DNA of 51,280 nt from a virus. Positions 31,354-39,186 of this stretch are shown here, one piece after another. Position numbers and translations under genes: made by a program. Numbering within the stretch: position 1 is the first letter of the stretch; the number at the start of each line of letters is the position of its first letter. Where the stretch lies: positions 1-51,280 of IMG/VR virus record IMGVR_UViG_3300037155_000067; one strand, written 5' to 3'. The notes beneath the pieces were generated by a model. It saw nothing but the letters and a program-made list of their open reading frames with translations, was not told the DNA's origin and made no database searches.

Positions 31354-31646
31354 GCTTAGTGATTCGCGACACGAGTTCGGTTCCGCCTGATCGGTGGAGC
31401 TATTACGTTGCGGCGACGTTGCACAGAATCGAGTCTCCAAACTGGAATGCGCTGTACGATTTGGTGTCGAGGCATTGCGTTGTGAACGGTGTGCCGGTGC
31501 CGAGTTTGCAGGATGTTGTCGATCAGGTGTGCCGCGAACTTCACGTAAATTGCTACGATGATCAGACGCGGCAGCCGTTGGTGAACAAGTTTTCGTTGGG
31601 GTTGCCGCACAAACCGAGTTCGTGTTGTTCGAAAACCTTAAAATAG
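31350..31646 (+). CDS. Hypothetical protein, 98 aa
   Basis: ATG 31350 overlaps the HNH stop. Begins MSLVIRDTSSVPPDRWSYYV. The sequence ATLHRIESPNWNALYDLVSR is helical and later LQDVVDQVCRELHVNC. The last 25 bases overlap the next gene. No family is recognised, but it precedes head genes and may be a head completion or packaging factor. Confidence 0.5.
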   Translation: MSLVIRDTSSVPPDRWSYYVAATLHRIESPNWNALYDLVSRHCVVNGVPVPSLQDVVDQVCRELHVNCYDDQTRQPLVNKFSLGLPHKPSSCCSKTLK

Positions 31647-31939
31647 TGACGATCTTCCAATTTTGCCTGGCCAGTTTGGCGACGTATAGACTTGTTGTGC
31701 TTTTCGCAAGGGACGCGGGTCCGTTCGGTCTTTTCAAGAAACTGCGCGCGCTGAAGGGAATCGGGCCGATGGTTGGCTGCCCGTATTGCATTTCGATTTG
31801 GCTGTCGGCAAATATCGAAGCGGCGTTCTTCGTCTCTGGCGTTCGCGACATTCTTGTGGTAAGCATCGCAATCGTGTTTGCGCTCTCCGCCGTTTCGCTA
31901 ATTTTGGATCGCACATTTACTTCCGATTTTCAGAACTGA
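31622..31939 (+). CDS. DUF1360-like membrane protein
   Basis: GTG start at 31622; 105 residues. LASLATYRLVVLFARDAGPF (17-36), LFKKLRALKGIG and GCPYCISIWLSANIEAAFF match the DUF1360 family pattern (LATYRLxxLxxxDxGPF ... CPYCxSxW), found in phages and of unknown function. Two or three membrane segments. Possibly involved in lysis or exclusion; not resolved. Confidence 0.7.
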   Translation: MLFENLKIVTIFQFCLASLATYRLVVLFARDAGPFGLFKKLRALKGIGPMVGCPYCISIWLSANIEAAFFVSGVRDILVVSIAIVFALSAVSLILDRTFTSDFQN

Positions 31940-31963
31940 TATGGGATATCAATTTTCTCTCTT

Positions 31964-32215
31964 ATGATCACACCGACCAAAGGCCGATTGATCGTTTCGG
32001 TTCCGTTGCCCGACAAGATGTCGAGCGTGATCGAGGTGCCTGATCAGTTCAAACAATCGCAGACGGCCCGAGTTGTATCGGCCAATTCGAAGTTGCCAGT
32101 CAAGACTGGCGACAATGTTTTGCTTCATCCTAACGCCGCATGGACGAACATTGTGCATGACGGCGAACCGATGAGAGTAGTCCTCGAGGAATACGTTCTT
32201 GCGGTCATGGAATAA
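31964..32215 (+). CDS. GroES-like co-chaperonin
   Basis: 83 residues. MITPTKGRLIVSVPLPDK, SVIEVPDQFKQSQTARVV, VKTGDNVLLHPNAAW and EEYVLAVME follow the GroES beta-barrel order, with VIEV at the place of the mobile-loop hydrophobic tripeptide that docks on GroEL and a final ILA-like segment. It is a little shorter than bacterial GroES. It sits directly before portal and capsid genes, so, like T4 gp31, it probably adapts host GroEL for folding the phage capsid protein. Confidence 0.7.
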   Translation: MITPTKGRLIVSVPLPDKMSSVIEVPDQFKQSQTARVVSANSKLPVKTGDNVLLHPNAAWTNIVHDGEPMRVVLEEYVLAVME

Positions 32216-32218
32216 TTT

Positions 32219-34498
32219 ATGGCCCAGGGCGAGATTCCACGGGATTTTGAAGATCAAGAGGGTGGCGGCGTAATTGTCTCTCCGGAGCGCTTTAAGAATG
32301 CGGGAGAAATTGCAGATTGCTGTAACGAAATGGTCGATGCCGACCGTCAACGGGCGCCTTGGAGAGCGTCGATCGATGGTCTAATTGACGGCAACGCGAC
32401 TTTCAAGCTTTCAACACTCAAGGCAAAAGGCCAGGCGTGGCGCGCGAGGTGCAACTACCGCGGCGCCGAGGGCGCGCTGCAATCCGTTCAGACTCCGTTC
32501 TACGATCTCGTAACTGAAGTCGATCCGTGCGTCGAGGTAATGCTCGACTTTGGGAAAGGGGTCGATCAAGCCGATTGGGCGAATGCGATCGCGTCAGATT
32601 TCCATTGGATGTTGATGAAAAAATGGCGTGAAAGTTTTAATTTCCACATCCAACTTCAACAGCTCGAAATGTTAAAGCACGGCCTCGGTTGCCATATCTG
32701 GCCGGGGAAAAAGAGTTGCTGGTGCCCGGACACGCCAGCGACCGGCATGGTCCTCTTTCCCGATGGAGTAACGATCAATCTCAAGGAAAAGCTAGATTAC
32801 TTCATGCTGCGCGATTTCCTGCCAGGGTTCGCGCTTTACAAACACATCCGAAACGAAGAGGCCGCTACGAAGCTTGGTTGGAACGTCGATACGGTTTGGC
32901 AGGCGCTCGCGCAATCGAGTAAAAACCAGTATCGCACCACGGGCGGCACGGGTCGCTACACGGCAGAGCAGGCGCAGCGCGAGTATAAAGCGGGCGACAT
33001 CGGGACGAGTAACAGCCATCAATCGGGCATCTGGTTGAACCACCTTTTTGTAAAAGAGATCGAGACTGGCATGATCAGCCAGTACACGGTCGCCGAGGGA
33101 ATCGTGGTCAATGGCCCGACTGGCGGCAAGACGGACGATCCGTGGGCGAGCTGTCTTTTTCGTAAACGGAACAAGTTCGACGAGTGGCCGCTCGTCATTT
33201 TCCCCTATGGAATAGGGAACGCCGGACTAATCCATACGATTCGCGGCCTCGGTGCGCGCACGAAAGATTTCTTCGAACTAATGAACCGATTGACCAACGC
33301 GGAGGTTGATCAAGTTCTCGTCGGGTCGTTAATGACAGTCAAACAAACGGGTGCGCAAGATCCCGATAAACTCAGACTAACTCGGATCGGCATGATGAAC
33401 ATTATCCCGCAAGGTCTTGAGATTGTGCCAGGTGTTCAATTCCCGCCACTCGACAAGGGTCCGATTGCGCTCATCCAGCAACTTGAGCGCGGCTATCAGA
33501 CGAACAATCAATCGTATTTGCAGGGAACGCCGGAGCCGGTTGACCGCGAGACTGCTACATCATTCTCCTCGCGTACGCAGAATTCAGGTCAAGTTTCGAA
33601 AGGAATCCATTCGCTTTACGCTGGCAATTGGCAGCAGGCGCTTGAGCGTATGCTCGTCACGGCCGCGAGTCCGCAAGCTGCCGTTGGAGACAGCTACGAT
33701 GCGGAACTTGCCAGGGCGTTTCAGGAACGCTGCATCCGGCACGGTGTCCCAAAAGAGGCGTTGGTTCACATCGAGGAAGTAAACGAAGTCTTGAGCACCG
33801 GCGCCGGGAGTCCTGCGGCACGTATCGACGCGCTATCGACGATCTTCGAAAGAATTTATCCAACGACGACCGAGCCCCGAAAAATCAACATTGAACGAGA
33901 TTTGGTGGCGACGTTGGTTTCGAGTTCGAAAGTTGATCGGTATGCGCGCAGCCATGACGACAATAATTTACCTGACGAAGATTCGTCTTTGGCCGTTGTG
34001 GAAAACAACGGGCTCGCGAGTGGTGGCGATGCGCTCGTGTCGCCGCAACAAAATCACGTCGAACATCTGACCGAGCACGGGAAGAAGGCGCAGGAGATCG
34101 TTCAGGCCGTAATGGCTGGTCAAATGGACCCCGAGCAGGCGTTGGCGATCATTCAGAAGTTTGGCGCGCACATGGCGGATCACTTGAAGGCTTTGTCGGG
34201 CAATCCTATGAGAAAGGCCGAATTCGAGCAGCTTCGTAAGGAGTGGGTCGCTCTTAGCGTCATCGCAGACAAGTTGCAGCAGCAAATTTCTCAACATCAA
34301 AATTCGAACAAACAACCGCCAAAAGAACAGATATCGGATTCGCTAAAAATCGGTCAGGCCAAGGTCGCGGCCTCGGAGCGAATCGGCATGGCGAAAGTAG
34401 CATCCAAGGGTCGAATTGACTTGAGTAAATTAGCAATAGACTCGAAAATAAAAGCAGCCGAACTGGCAATGAACGGCAGCCGGAAAGTTGCAGCATAA
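32219..34498 (+). CDS. Portal protein
   Basis: 759 residues, the usual size for podovirus portals. N-terminal part: GEIADCCNEMVDADRQRAPW, WRASIDGLIDGN, then alpha/beta stretches including LQQLEMLKHGLGCHIWPG and FHWMLMKKWRESFNFH. The middle (GIGNAGLIHTIRGLGARTKD, FFELMNRLTNAEVDQVLVGS) and ATSFSSRTQNSGQVSKGIHS are typical of portal stem/wing regions. The last 150 residues are Gln-rich and coiled-coil-like (ALSVIADKLQQQISQHQNSN), matching a C-terminal barrel. It forms the dodecameric DNA gate with terminase. The HNH gene follows closely. Confidence 0.85.
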   Translation: MAQGEIPRDFEDQEGGGVIVSPERFKNAGEIADCCNEMVDADRQRAPWRASIDGLIDGNATFKLSTLKAKGQAWRARCNYRGAEGALQSVQTPFYDLVTEVDPCVEVMLDFGKGVDQADWANAIASDFHWMLMKKWRESFNFHIQLQQLEMLKHGLGCHIWPGKKSCWCPDTPATGMVLFPDGVTINLKEKLDYFMLRDFLPGFALYKHIRNEEAATKLGWNVDTVWQALAQSSKNQYRTTGGTGRYTAEQAQREYKAGDIGTSNSHQSGIWLNHLFVKEIETGMISQYTVAEGIVVNGPTGGKTDDPWASCLFRKRNKFDEWPLVIFPYGIGNAGLIHTIRGLGARTKDFFELMNRLTNAEVDQVLVGSLMTVKQTGAQDPDKLRLTRIGMMNIIPQGLEIVPGVQFPPLDKGPIALIQQLERGYQTNNQSYLQGTPEPVDRETATSFSSRTQNSGQVSKGIHSLYAGNWQQALERMLVTAASPQAAVGDSYDAELARAFQERCIRHGVPKEALVHIEEVNEVLSTGAGSPAARIDALSTIFERIYPTTTEPRKINIERDLVATLVSSSKVDRYARSHDDNNLPDEDSSLAVVENNGLASGGDALVSPQQNHVEHLTEHGKKAQEIVQAVMAGQMDPEQALAIIQKFGAHMADHLKALSGNPMRKAEFEQLRKEWVALSVIADKLQQQISQHQNSNKQPPKEQISDSLKIGQAKVAASERIGMAKVASKGRIDLSKLAIDSKIKAAELAMNGSRKVAA

Positions 34499-34501
34499 TT
34501 T

Positions 34502-35026
34502 GTGACTCCACATCAACGTAATCACCGGTTCACCGGCATCAAAACGTTTGAGCAAAGTGTTGAAGATTTTTGGACAAAAGTTGATTCTAAAAATTTAGCT
34601 GATCCAACGAAATGCTGGGAGTGGACTGGGTTCAAAACACCATTCGGACACGGTGTAGCAAGTTTCCAAGGGAAACAAATCGGAGCGCATAGAGCCTCTT
34701 TTTTAGTTCACCACGGTGCCATTCCAGATGGATTATTTGTTTGCCACCGCTGCGATGTTCCAGCATGCGTAAATCCAAATCATCTCTTCCTTGGGACTCA
34801 ACGCGACAACATGATCGACTGTCGTGACAAAAAACGGTTGCGTGGATTTATTACAAGCCCAGTCCGAGGAGAGGCGACAAAGCATAATAAACTCAACGAG
34901 ATTCAGGTTCGTGAAATCCTTACCTCGAAAGATGCCGGTCGGACATTCGCCAGAAAATTCAAAGTTGCAGAAGCGACAATTTCAAGAATTCGAAATCGAG
35001 TGAACTGGAAGCATATTTCGGTATGA
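34502..35026 (+). CDS. HNH homing endonuclease
   Basis: GTG start; 174 residues. FWTKVDSKNL and CWEWTGFKTPFGHGVASFQG lead to the HNH core HRCDVPACVNPNHLFLGTQR then DNMID, and a C-terminal helix-turn-helix (KLNEIQVREILTSKDAG, VAEATISRIRNRVNWKHI). Same family as 30751. It lies precisely between portal and the following gene, whose ATG overlaps its stop, so it is a free-standing insert in the head operon. AT-richer than its neighbours, a sign of recent arrival. Confidence 0.85.
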   Translation: MTPHQRNHRFTGIKTFEQSVEDFWTKVDSKNLADPTKCWEWTGFKTPFGHGVASFQGKQIGAHRASFLVHHGAIPDGLFVCHRCDVPACVNPNHLFLGTQRDNMIDCRDKKRLRGFITSPVRGEATKHNKLNEIQVREILTSKDAGRTFARKFKVAEATISRIRNRVNWKHISV

Positions 35027-35445
35027 GTCCACTCGAAACCTTCCAAAACCAATTCGGGCGCGACTGGGCAGAACTCGTCGGCACACCGGCTTTCTCCGCC
35101 GCGCTCGCGTTGGCGCACAGCGAACGGATTCAGAAGATAACGATTCTGACCGATGACGAGATTGCGATGCGCGGCCAAATTATTCTGGCCGATCTGCGCG
35201 GGCATTTGCTTTACGAATCTGCGCTGCTCGGACTGCACGAGAAAAAAGAATTCGTCTTTCAGTCGTTAGGCGAGGAAGAATATCCTGATCCCATCAAGGA
35301 AGCGCGCGAGGAAAACATCATCGCGCAGCAAGAGGAATCTCAGTCCACGAGTGTCGCAGGCCCCTCTATTCACGAGCAGATTTTTCCCGAACCTAAACCA
35401 AAACGCCGTGGTAGGCCGCCCGGTAAAAGTAAGAAAAAGAAATGA
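35023..35445 (+). CDS. Hypothetical protein with C-terminal AT-hook, 140 aa
   Basis: Begins MSPLETFQNQFGRDWAELVG. Residues 1-95 are helical (TPAFSAALALAHSERIQKIT, ILADLRGHLLYESALLGL). The tail contains an AT-hook, KPKRRGRPPGKSKKKK (125-140). In this position, between portal and scaffold, it could link DNA to the procapsid. A similar AT-hook ends the GH130-like protein at 6638. Start overlaps the HNH stop. Confidence 0.55.
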   Translation: MSPLETFQNQFGRDWAELVGTPAFSAALALAHSERIQKITILTDDEIAMRGQIILADLRGHLLYESALLGLHEKKEFVFQSLGEEEYPDPIKEAREENIIAQQEESQSTSVAGPSIHEQIFPEPKPKRRGRPPGKSKKKK

Positions 35446-35645
35446 CGCAAGGCGAAACGCGCGAATCAGAAGTGGTAGAATGGGACGACGAGAGTTTTAA
35501 TCACATCTCGCCTCCGCCGCATGATTCAGCGTATTGCGGCCTTCTCCGTGCAGTTAAAGATAGAGGAACGTGGTTGCACAACAGGCCATGCTGCCCAATT
35601 TGCTACGCTTTACACAAACAATCAGGACGTAAATTAAGAATATGA
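35442..35645 (+). CDS. Hypothetical protein, 67 aa
   Basis: ATG 35442 overlaps the previous stop. Acidic start (MTQGETRESEVVEWDDESFN), then HISPPPHDSAYCGLLRAVKD and NRPCCPICYALHKQSGRKL, with a CCPIC cluster suggesting metal binding. The stop overlaps the scaffold start. Not recognised. Confidence 0.5.
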   Translation: MTQGETRESEVVEWDDESFNHISPPPHDSAYCGLLRAVKDRGTWLHNRPCCPICYALHKQSGRKLRI

Positions 35646-36964
35646 TCACGCGCAACCGAATGAAATTCATGGAAGGCAATAGCGACGGGTTCGGTGGGAG
35701 TGTCGCCGTGGCCGAGCCGCCACCAGCCATGACGCCGTTGGCCGAGATTTACAACAAGTCTCTGGCTGAAGCACAAGGGGAAAAGCACGCACCTTCCGCC
35801 AGTGGCCCAACAGGACCGGCAGGAACAACTGGAGCGACAGGACATCAAGACGTTTCGGGTCCGTCAGGTCCAGCCGCTAGTGGAGCAACCGGCCCGGCAC
35901 CGAAAGAAAAGCCTGCCAGCGCGCTCGACGCCGTTCTGGACGATGCGCCAGCCAGCACGGTCGCAACCGGACCCGCCGTAGCTGATGAGAACGAGTTCTT
36001 GAACGAATTGCCCGAAACCCTACCGCGCGAAGGTCGTGGCGCCCATTGGGAGAAGGCCAGGGGCGCGATCAAGACGCAGGGCGCCACCATCTCGCAGCTC
36101 ACCAAGGAAAGCCGAGAGAAGGACGCGAAGATTCAACAATTGGAAACCGCGCCACCAAAAAACTCAGATGAGGTCGCCGCACTCCAAAAACAGCTCGACG
36201 AGTACAAAGACGCCGTGGTGGCGATCAACGTCGAATACGATCCCGAGCACCGGAAAAAGTTCGTGGACGGCCGGTCAGCGCTCATTTCCAAGGCTGCGGT
36301 CAAGCTTGACGCGTTCGGCGGCAAAGGCGAACTGATCAAGTCCGCTCTCGAGATGTCCGAAGGCCGTGGCCGCACACAAGCGATCAAGGAAGCGTTGGCC
36401 GATCTCGAACCCGTTGAACAAAACCGCGTCTTGCAATTCGTCGGTGAAGTCGAAAAGCTCGACGACGAGAAGGCCGAGATAATGAAAGATCCACAGGGCG
36501 CATGGAATAAGCTCCAGAAATCGCAGTCCGACGCGCGACAAGTCGCCGCGCAACAGGCTGAGGAGTACAAAAAAACCGTGTTCGAATCCGTTAGTAAAAC
36601 GTTGCCATCCAAGATTTTCCTACTTAGACCGGTCGATTCGTCCCTCCCTGACGCTACAGAGCACAACGCCGCAATCGAACAAATCAAGGCCGATGCGTTC
36701 AAACTCCTTCAGCCTGATGCCAAACCGGAAGATTTGGTCGAAGCCGCCTACGCCAAACAGGTCGTGCCTAAGTTGCAGCAGTTCTTGATCGACACCCGCG
36801 CCGAACTCAAAGCCGCTCGCGCCGCCCTCAAGGAATACGAAGGTGCCGAACCCGGCTTCCGTGGAGGCAAACCCAAAGCCAAGAGCGAGGCCGAACAAAA
36901 ACTGGATAAGACCCCGGGTCAGCTTTTCACTGAGTCGCTCCGTGAGTCGCGCAGTCACGAATAA
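35642..36964 (+). CDS. Scaffold-like head protein with a collagen-like insert
   Basis: 440 residues. Residues 1-52 are extended, then a short collagen-like tract ([34 protein letters not shown]) at about 53-92. From about 130 the protein is long alpha-helical and charged (TISQLTKESREKDAKIQQLE, LQKQLDEYKDAVVAIN) with coiled coils, as in scaffolding proteins that line the procapsid before the capsid gene. The end is low-complexity and charged (PKAKSEAEQKLDKTPGQL). The collagen-like piece is unusual in such a protein. Start overlaps the previous stop. Confidence 0.65.
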   Translation: MITRNRMKFMEGNSDGFGGSVAVAEPPPAMTPLAEIYNKSLAEAQGEKHAPSASGPTGPAGTTGATGHQDVSGPSGPAASGATGPAPKEKPASALDAVLDDAPASTVATGPAVADENEFLNELPETLPREGRGAHWEKARGAIKTQGATISQLTKESREKDAKIQQLETAPPKNSDEVAALQKQLDEYKDAVVAINVEYDPEHRKKFVDGRSALISKAAVKLDAFGGKGELIKSALEMSEGRGRTQAIKEALADLEPVEQNRVLQFVGEVEKLDDEKAEIMKDPQGAWNKLQKSQSDARQVAAQQAEEYKKTVFESVSKTLPSKIFLLRPVDSSLPDATEHNAAIEQIKADAFKLLQPDAKPEDLVEAAYAKQVVPKLQQFLIDTRAELKAARAALKEYEGAEPGFRGGKPKAKSEAEQKLDKTPGQLFTESLRESRSHE

Positions 36965-36965
36965 T

Positions 36966-37006
36966 TTGACTTGCGTTATCCGGCGGAACAGTAGAATAGG
37001 AGAACA
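36966..37006 (+). promoter_or_regulatory. Candidate promoter and Shine-Dalgarno
   Basis: TTGACT (36966-36971) lies 20 bases before TAGAAT (36992-36997); the spacing is long. A good Shine-Dalgarno (AGGAG) ends about five bases before the ATG at 37007. It would boost the downstream structural protein. Confidence 0.35.
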
Positions 37007-38140
37007 ATGAACGGCGCAGAGTTTGAACTAGCGCAGCAAGTACTCCGTGCAAATCCGGGCCAGCCCACTTGGGCACGGTGCAATCAGTGCAATGATCCGG
37101 CCACGCAGTTTGTGCAGACAGGCCCAGACGAGTTCATTCTTTTCGATGACATGCACGCGCCAGCCTACGCTGAATCTTTGAATCTGAGTGTCGGTCCCGC
37201 AATAACTTTGAGTCTGAATGCGACCCCAATAATCTCCGGTGCTCGCCCCTTTCCTAGCAATCCGGCGGCGCTAAGAGAAGCATTGCTGCCGTCCAATCTG
37301 ACAGATACGGTTTCCAAACTAAGTGGTCCCGGTTTTGCTAAACTTCGTTCCTTAATGAGCGGCAAATTCGGAATCCGCTACCAGTCCACGGGGGTCGCTG
37401 CGAACCGCGCTCAAACTCGTATACTCATGCAGACCGTCTACGCATCGACCAAGAATCCCTACATGGTGAATTTTGACCAAGTCATCCTCGACCCATTCAC
37501 AGGAACGGATGTCGCTGCCACTGGCGTCTTGACGAGCGACAACACTGCACCAGCGGACGGCGCTACGGTGACGATCGGCACGAAGGTCTACACGTTCAAG
37601 ACGACGCTGACGCCGACCGAGGGTCAGGTTCTTATCAACTCGACGGCAGACGCGGCGCTCCTCAATTTGATTCGGGCGATCAACCACACCGGCACGGCAA
37701 ACACAGATTATAAATGCGCGGCTGCTAATCCTGACGTAACCGCGGCGAGCAGTGTGACGGCTCACGCTTTCCAAGTGACAGCGACCATACCGGGGGTATC
37801 GACCGTGGCGACCACGGAAACCTCGGCTCATTTGAGCTGGGGAGCGGTGACGCTCGTAGGTGGCTCGCGCGCCGGCCAATTCGATCTCGTGGAACGCAAT
37901 TCGAGCGATGTTGTTACTTTTGATGACTATGGAAACATCGTGCCCGGCGGAAGCCAAGTAACACTCGCAACCAAATCCGGGTTCACGGGCGGGAACACCA
38001 CGGGCAATTGGTCGAGTCTCGCCAAAGTAATTACGGTCGATAAAACTTATAGTGTCGTTTTTGTTCCAGGTGCGGCTGGCGACGGCAGCTTTTCGATAAG
38101 CATTCGGGGGTTAAACACTATAGCCTTGGCGGAGGCATAA
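37007..38140 (+). CDS. Virion decoration/structural protein, 377 aa
   Basis: Strong Shine-Dalgarno before the ATG. Residues about 183-270 contain ADGATVTIGTKVYTFKTTLT, LINSTADAALLNLIRAINHT and AHAFQVTATIPGVSTVATTE, a beta-rich domain frequent in phage tail and capsid-surface proteins. The N terminus (MNGAEFELAQQVLRANPGQP, CNQCNDPATQF) has a Cys pair. Placed between scaffold and major capsid genes, it is probably a head fibre or decoration protein. No enzymatic motif. Confidence 0.6.
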   Translation: MNGAEFELAQQVLRANPGQPTWARCNQCNDPATQFVQTGPDEFILFDDMHAPAYAESLNLSVGPAITLSLNATPIISGARPFPSNPAALREALLPSNLTDTVSKLSGPGFAKLRSLMSGKFGIRYQSTGVAANRAQTRILMQTVYASTKNPYMVNFDQVILDPFTGTDVAATGVLTSDNTAPADGATVTIGTKVYTFKTTLTPTEGQVLINSTADAALLNLIRAINHTGTANTDYKCAAANPDVTAASSVTAHAFQVTATIPGVSTVATTETSAHLSWGAVTLVGGSRAGQFDLVERNSSDVVTFDDYGNIVPGGSQVTLATKSGFTGGNTTGNWSSLAKVITVDKTYSVVFVPGAAGDGSFSISIRGLNTIALAEA

Positions 38141-38142
38141 TT

Positions 38143-38613
38143 ATGGCTGATTTCGGACCTGGGTACGACCCCACTCAAGCCAATTACCTAACAGCCGACG
38201 ACCAAGCCATCGGCGCATTGATTGGTCTGGCAGCCCTTGGGATGATAGGTATTGGCGCATTTTTTGCAGTGGAACTAACAGTGGCCGAAATCGAGGTTTC
38301 AATCGGGGATGAGTTGGTTATTGGTATCAACGGCGGTGAGTACTTTGGAGTCACCCAGGCGGAAGCCGATCTATTTGATACGATGGAGACCGCGGAGGGG
38401 CAGTATCTGACCGCAGACGAGGCTACTCAGTTAAATGAACTCTCCAATACAGGGGACGGGGCGCCTCTGTTTAGAGACACGGCGGTTGTTGTAGCCCTCG
38501 ACCAGTATGATGACTCGTTCAATCAGGATGACGCTAACAGTATGAACGACTACCTTGATAACAGTGTCAGCGGGGATTGTTATAGTGATCCTCCTACTTA
38601 TTGCGAGGAGTAA
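38143..38613 (+). CDS. Acidic protein with one hydrophobic segment, 156 aa
   Basis: Begins MADFGPGYDPTQANYLTADD; residues about 23-47 (IGALIGLAALGMIGIGAFFA) are hydrophobic. The rest is very acidic and Asn/Thr-rich (EADLFDTMETAEGQYLTADE, ALDQYDDSFNQDDANSMNDY). May be a membrane-linked or capsid-lining protein. Two Cys near the end. Not recognised. Confidence 0.5.
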   Translation: MADFGPGYDPTQANYLTADDQAIGALIGLAALGMIGIGAFFAVELTVAEIEVSIGDELVIGINGGEYFGVTQAEADLFDTMETAEGQYLTADEATQLNELSNTGDGAPLFRDTAVVVALDQYDDSFNQDDANSMNDYLDNSVSGDCYSDPPTYCEE

Positions 38614-38616
38614 AAT

Positions 38617-38997
38617 ATGAGCCAACCCCAACATTTACCTTTCCTCAACCGCTTGCTTGTAAATCACGTTATCAGAACGGCTACGACTCGTTCGGTATCA
38701 TACGTGAACCAAATTGCCGACCAAAATTACACCCGTTCGGCTTACATTCTCAGGATTCTCAGAGCTTCCGTTGGCGTGCAATTGATTGTCTTACGTTTAT
38801 GCAACGCATCTAGCGAAGCGGGCCAAAAGCAACTTGCGGTTATCTTAACTCTGTTTTTCACTTTGACCCCTGCTAAAAAGGCGGCATTTATCGACTCTTT
38901 TAGAACTACTGCTTCGATGGCTGGTGATTCCCTGGTAGATATTGCCCTTGGTACAACCTATGACCAGGGTCACGTTCCGCCGAGATTGCCGCCCTAA
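38617..38997 (+). CDS. Hypothetical protein, 126 aa
   Basis: Begins MSQPQHLPFLNRLLVNHVIR. Basic and helical, with a hydrophobic stretch (AYILRILRASVGVQLIVLRL). Cys-poor. It immediately precedes the structured non-coding stretch and the capsid gene. No family is recognised. Confidence 0.5.
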   Translation: MSQPQHLPFLNRLLVNHVIRTATTRSVSYVNQIADQNYTRSAYILRILRASVGVQLIVLRLCNASSEAGQKQLAVILTLFFTLTPAKKAAFIDSFRTTASMAGDSLVDIALGTTYDQGHVPPRLPP

Positions 38998-39006
38998 AGA
39001 TTTTTG

Positions 39007-39012
39007 TTGACA
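39007..39012 (+). promoter_or_regulatory. Consensus -35 box before the capsid leader
   Basis: TTGACA at 39007-39012 begins the 190-base gap before the major capsid gene. The expected -10 positions (TAGCGG at 39030) match poorly, so this is a partial promoter call. It would place the structured stretch in a 5' leader. Confidence 0.35.
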
Positions 39013-39068
39013 CGCTGAAAAATTTGTCGTAGCGGTCTTTTCGAGGCCAGTAGTGTCCGGCTCTTGGA

Positions 39069-39173
39069 GTGCGGTGCTCATCACCGCACGGAAGGCACTG
39101 GTTAAAGGTGTCGGGATTCATCCTTCCCGATAAGCGCGGCGGTCGCATTCCGCCATGCAGCCAACCTTTAACC
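39069..39173 (+). ncRNA. Structured leader RNA upstream of the major capsid gene
   Basis: Four perfect stems can be read directly. GTGCGGTG-ctcat-CACCGCAC is an 8-bp hairpin (39069-39089). GGTTAAAGGT (39100-39109) pairs with ACCTTTAACC (39164-39173), a 10-bp stem. Enclosed by it are TCGGG/CCCGA (39111-39130) and GGCGG/CCGCC (39138-39154, extendable past one mismatch). This makes a three-way junction ending 13 bases before the ATG. It could set translation or stability of the most abundant virion protein. No known riboswitch class is recognised. Confidence 0.6.
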
Positions 39174-39186
39174 AACGAACCAACCA

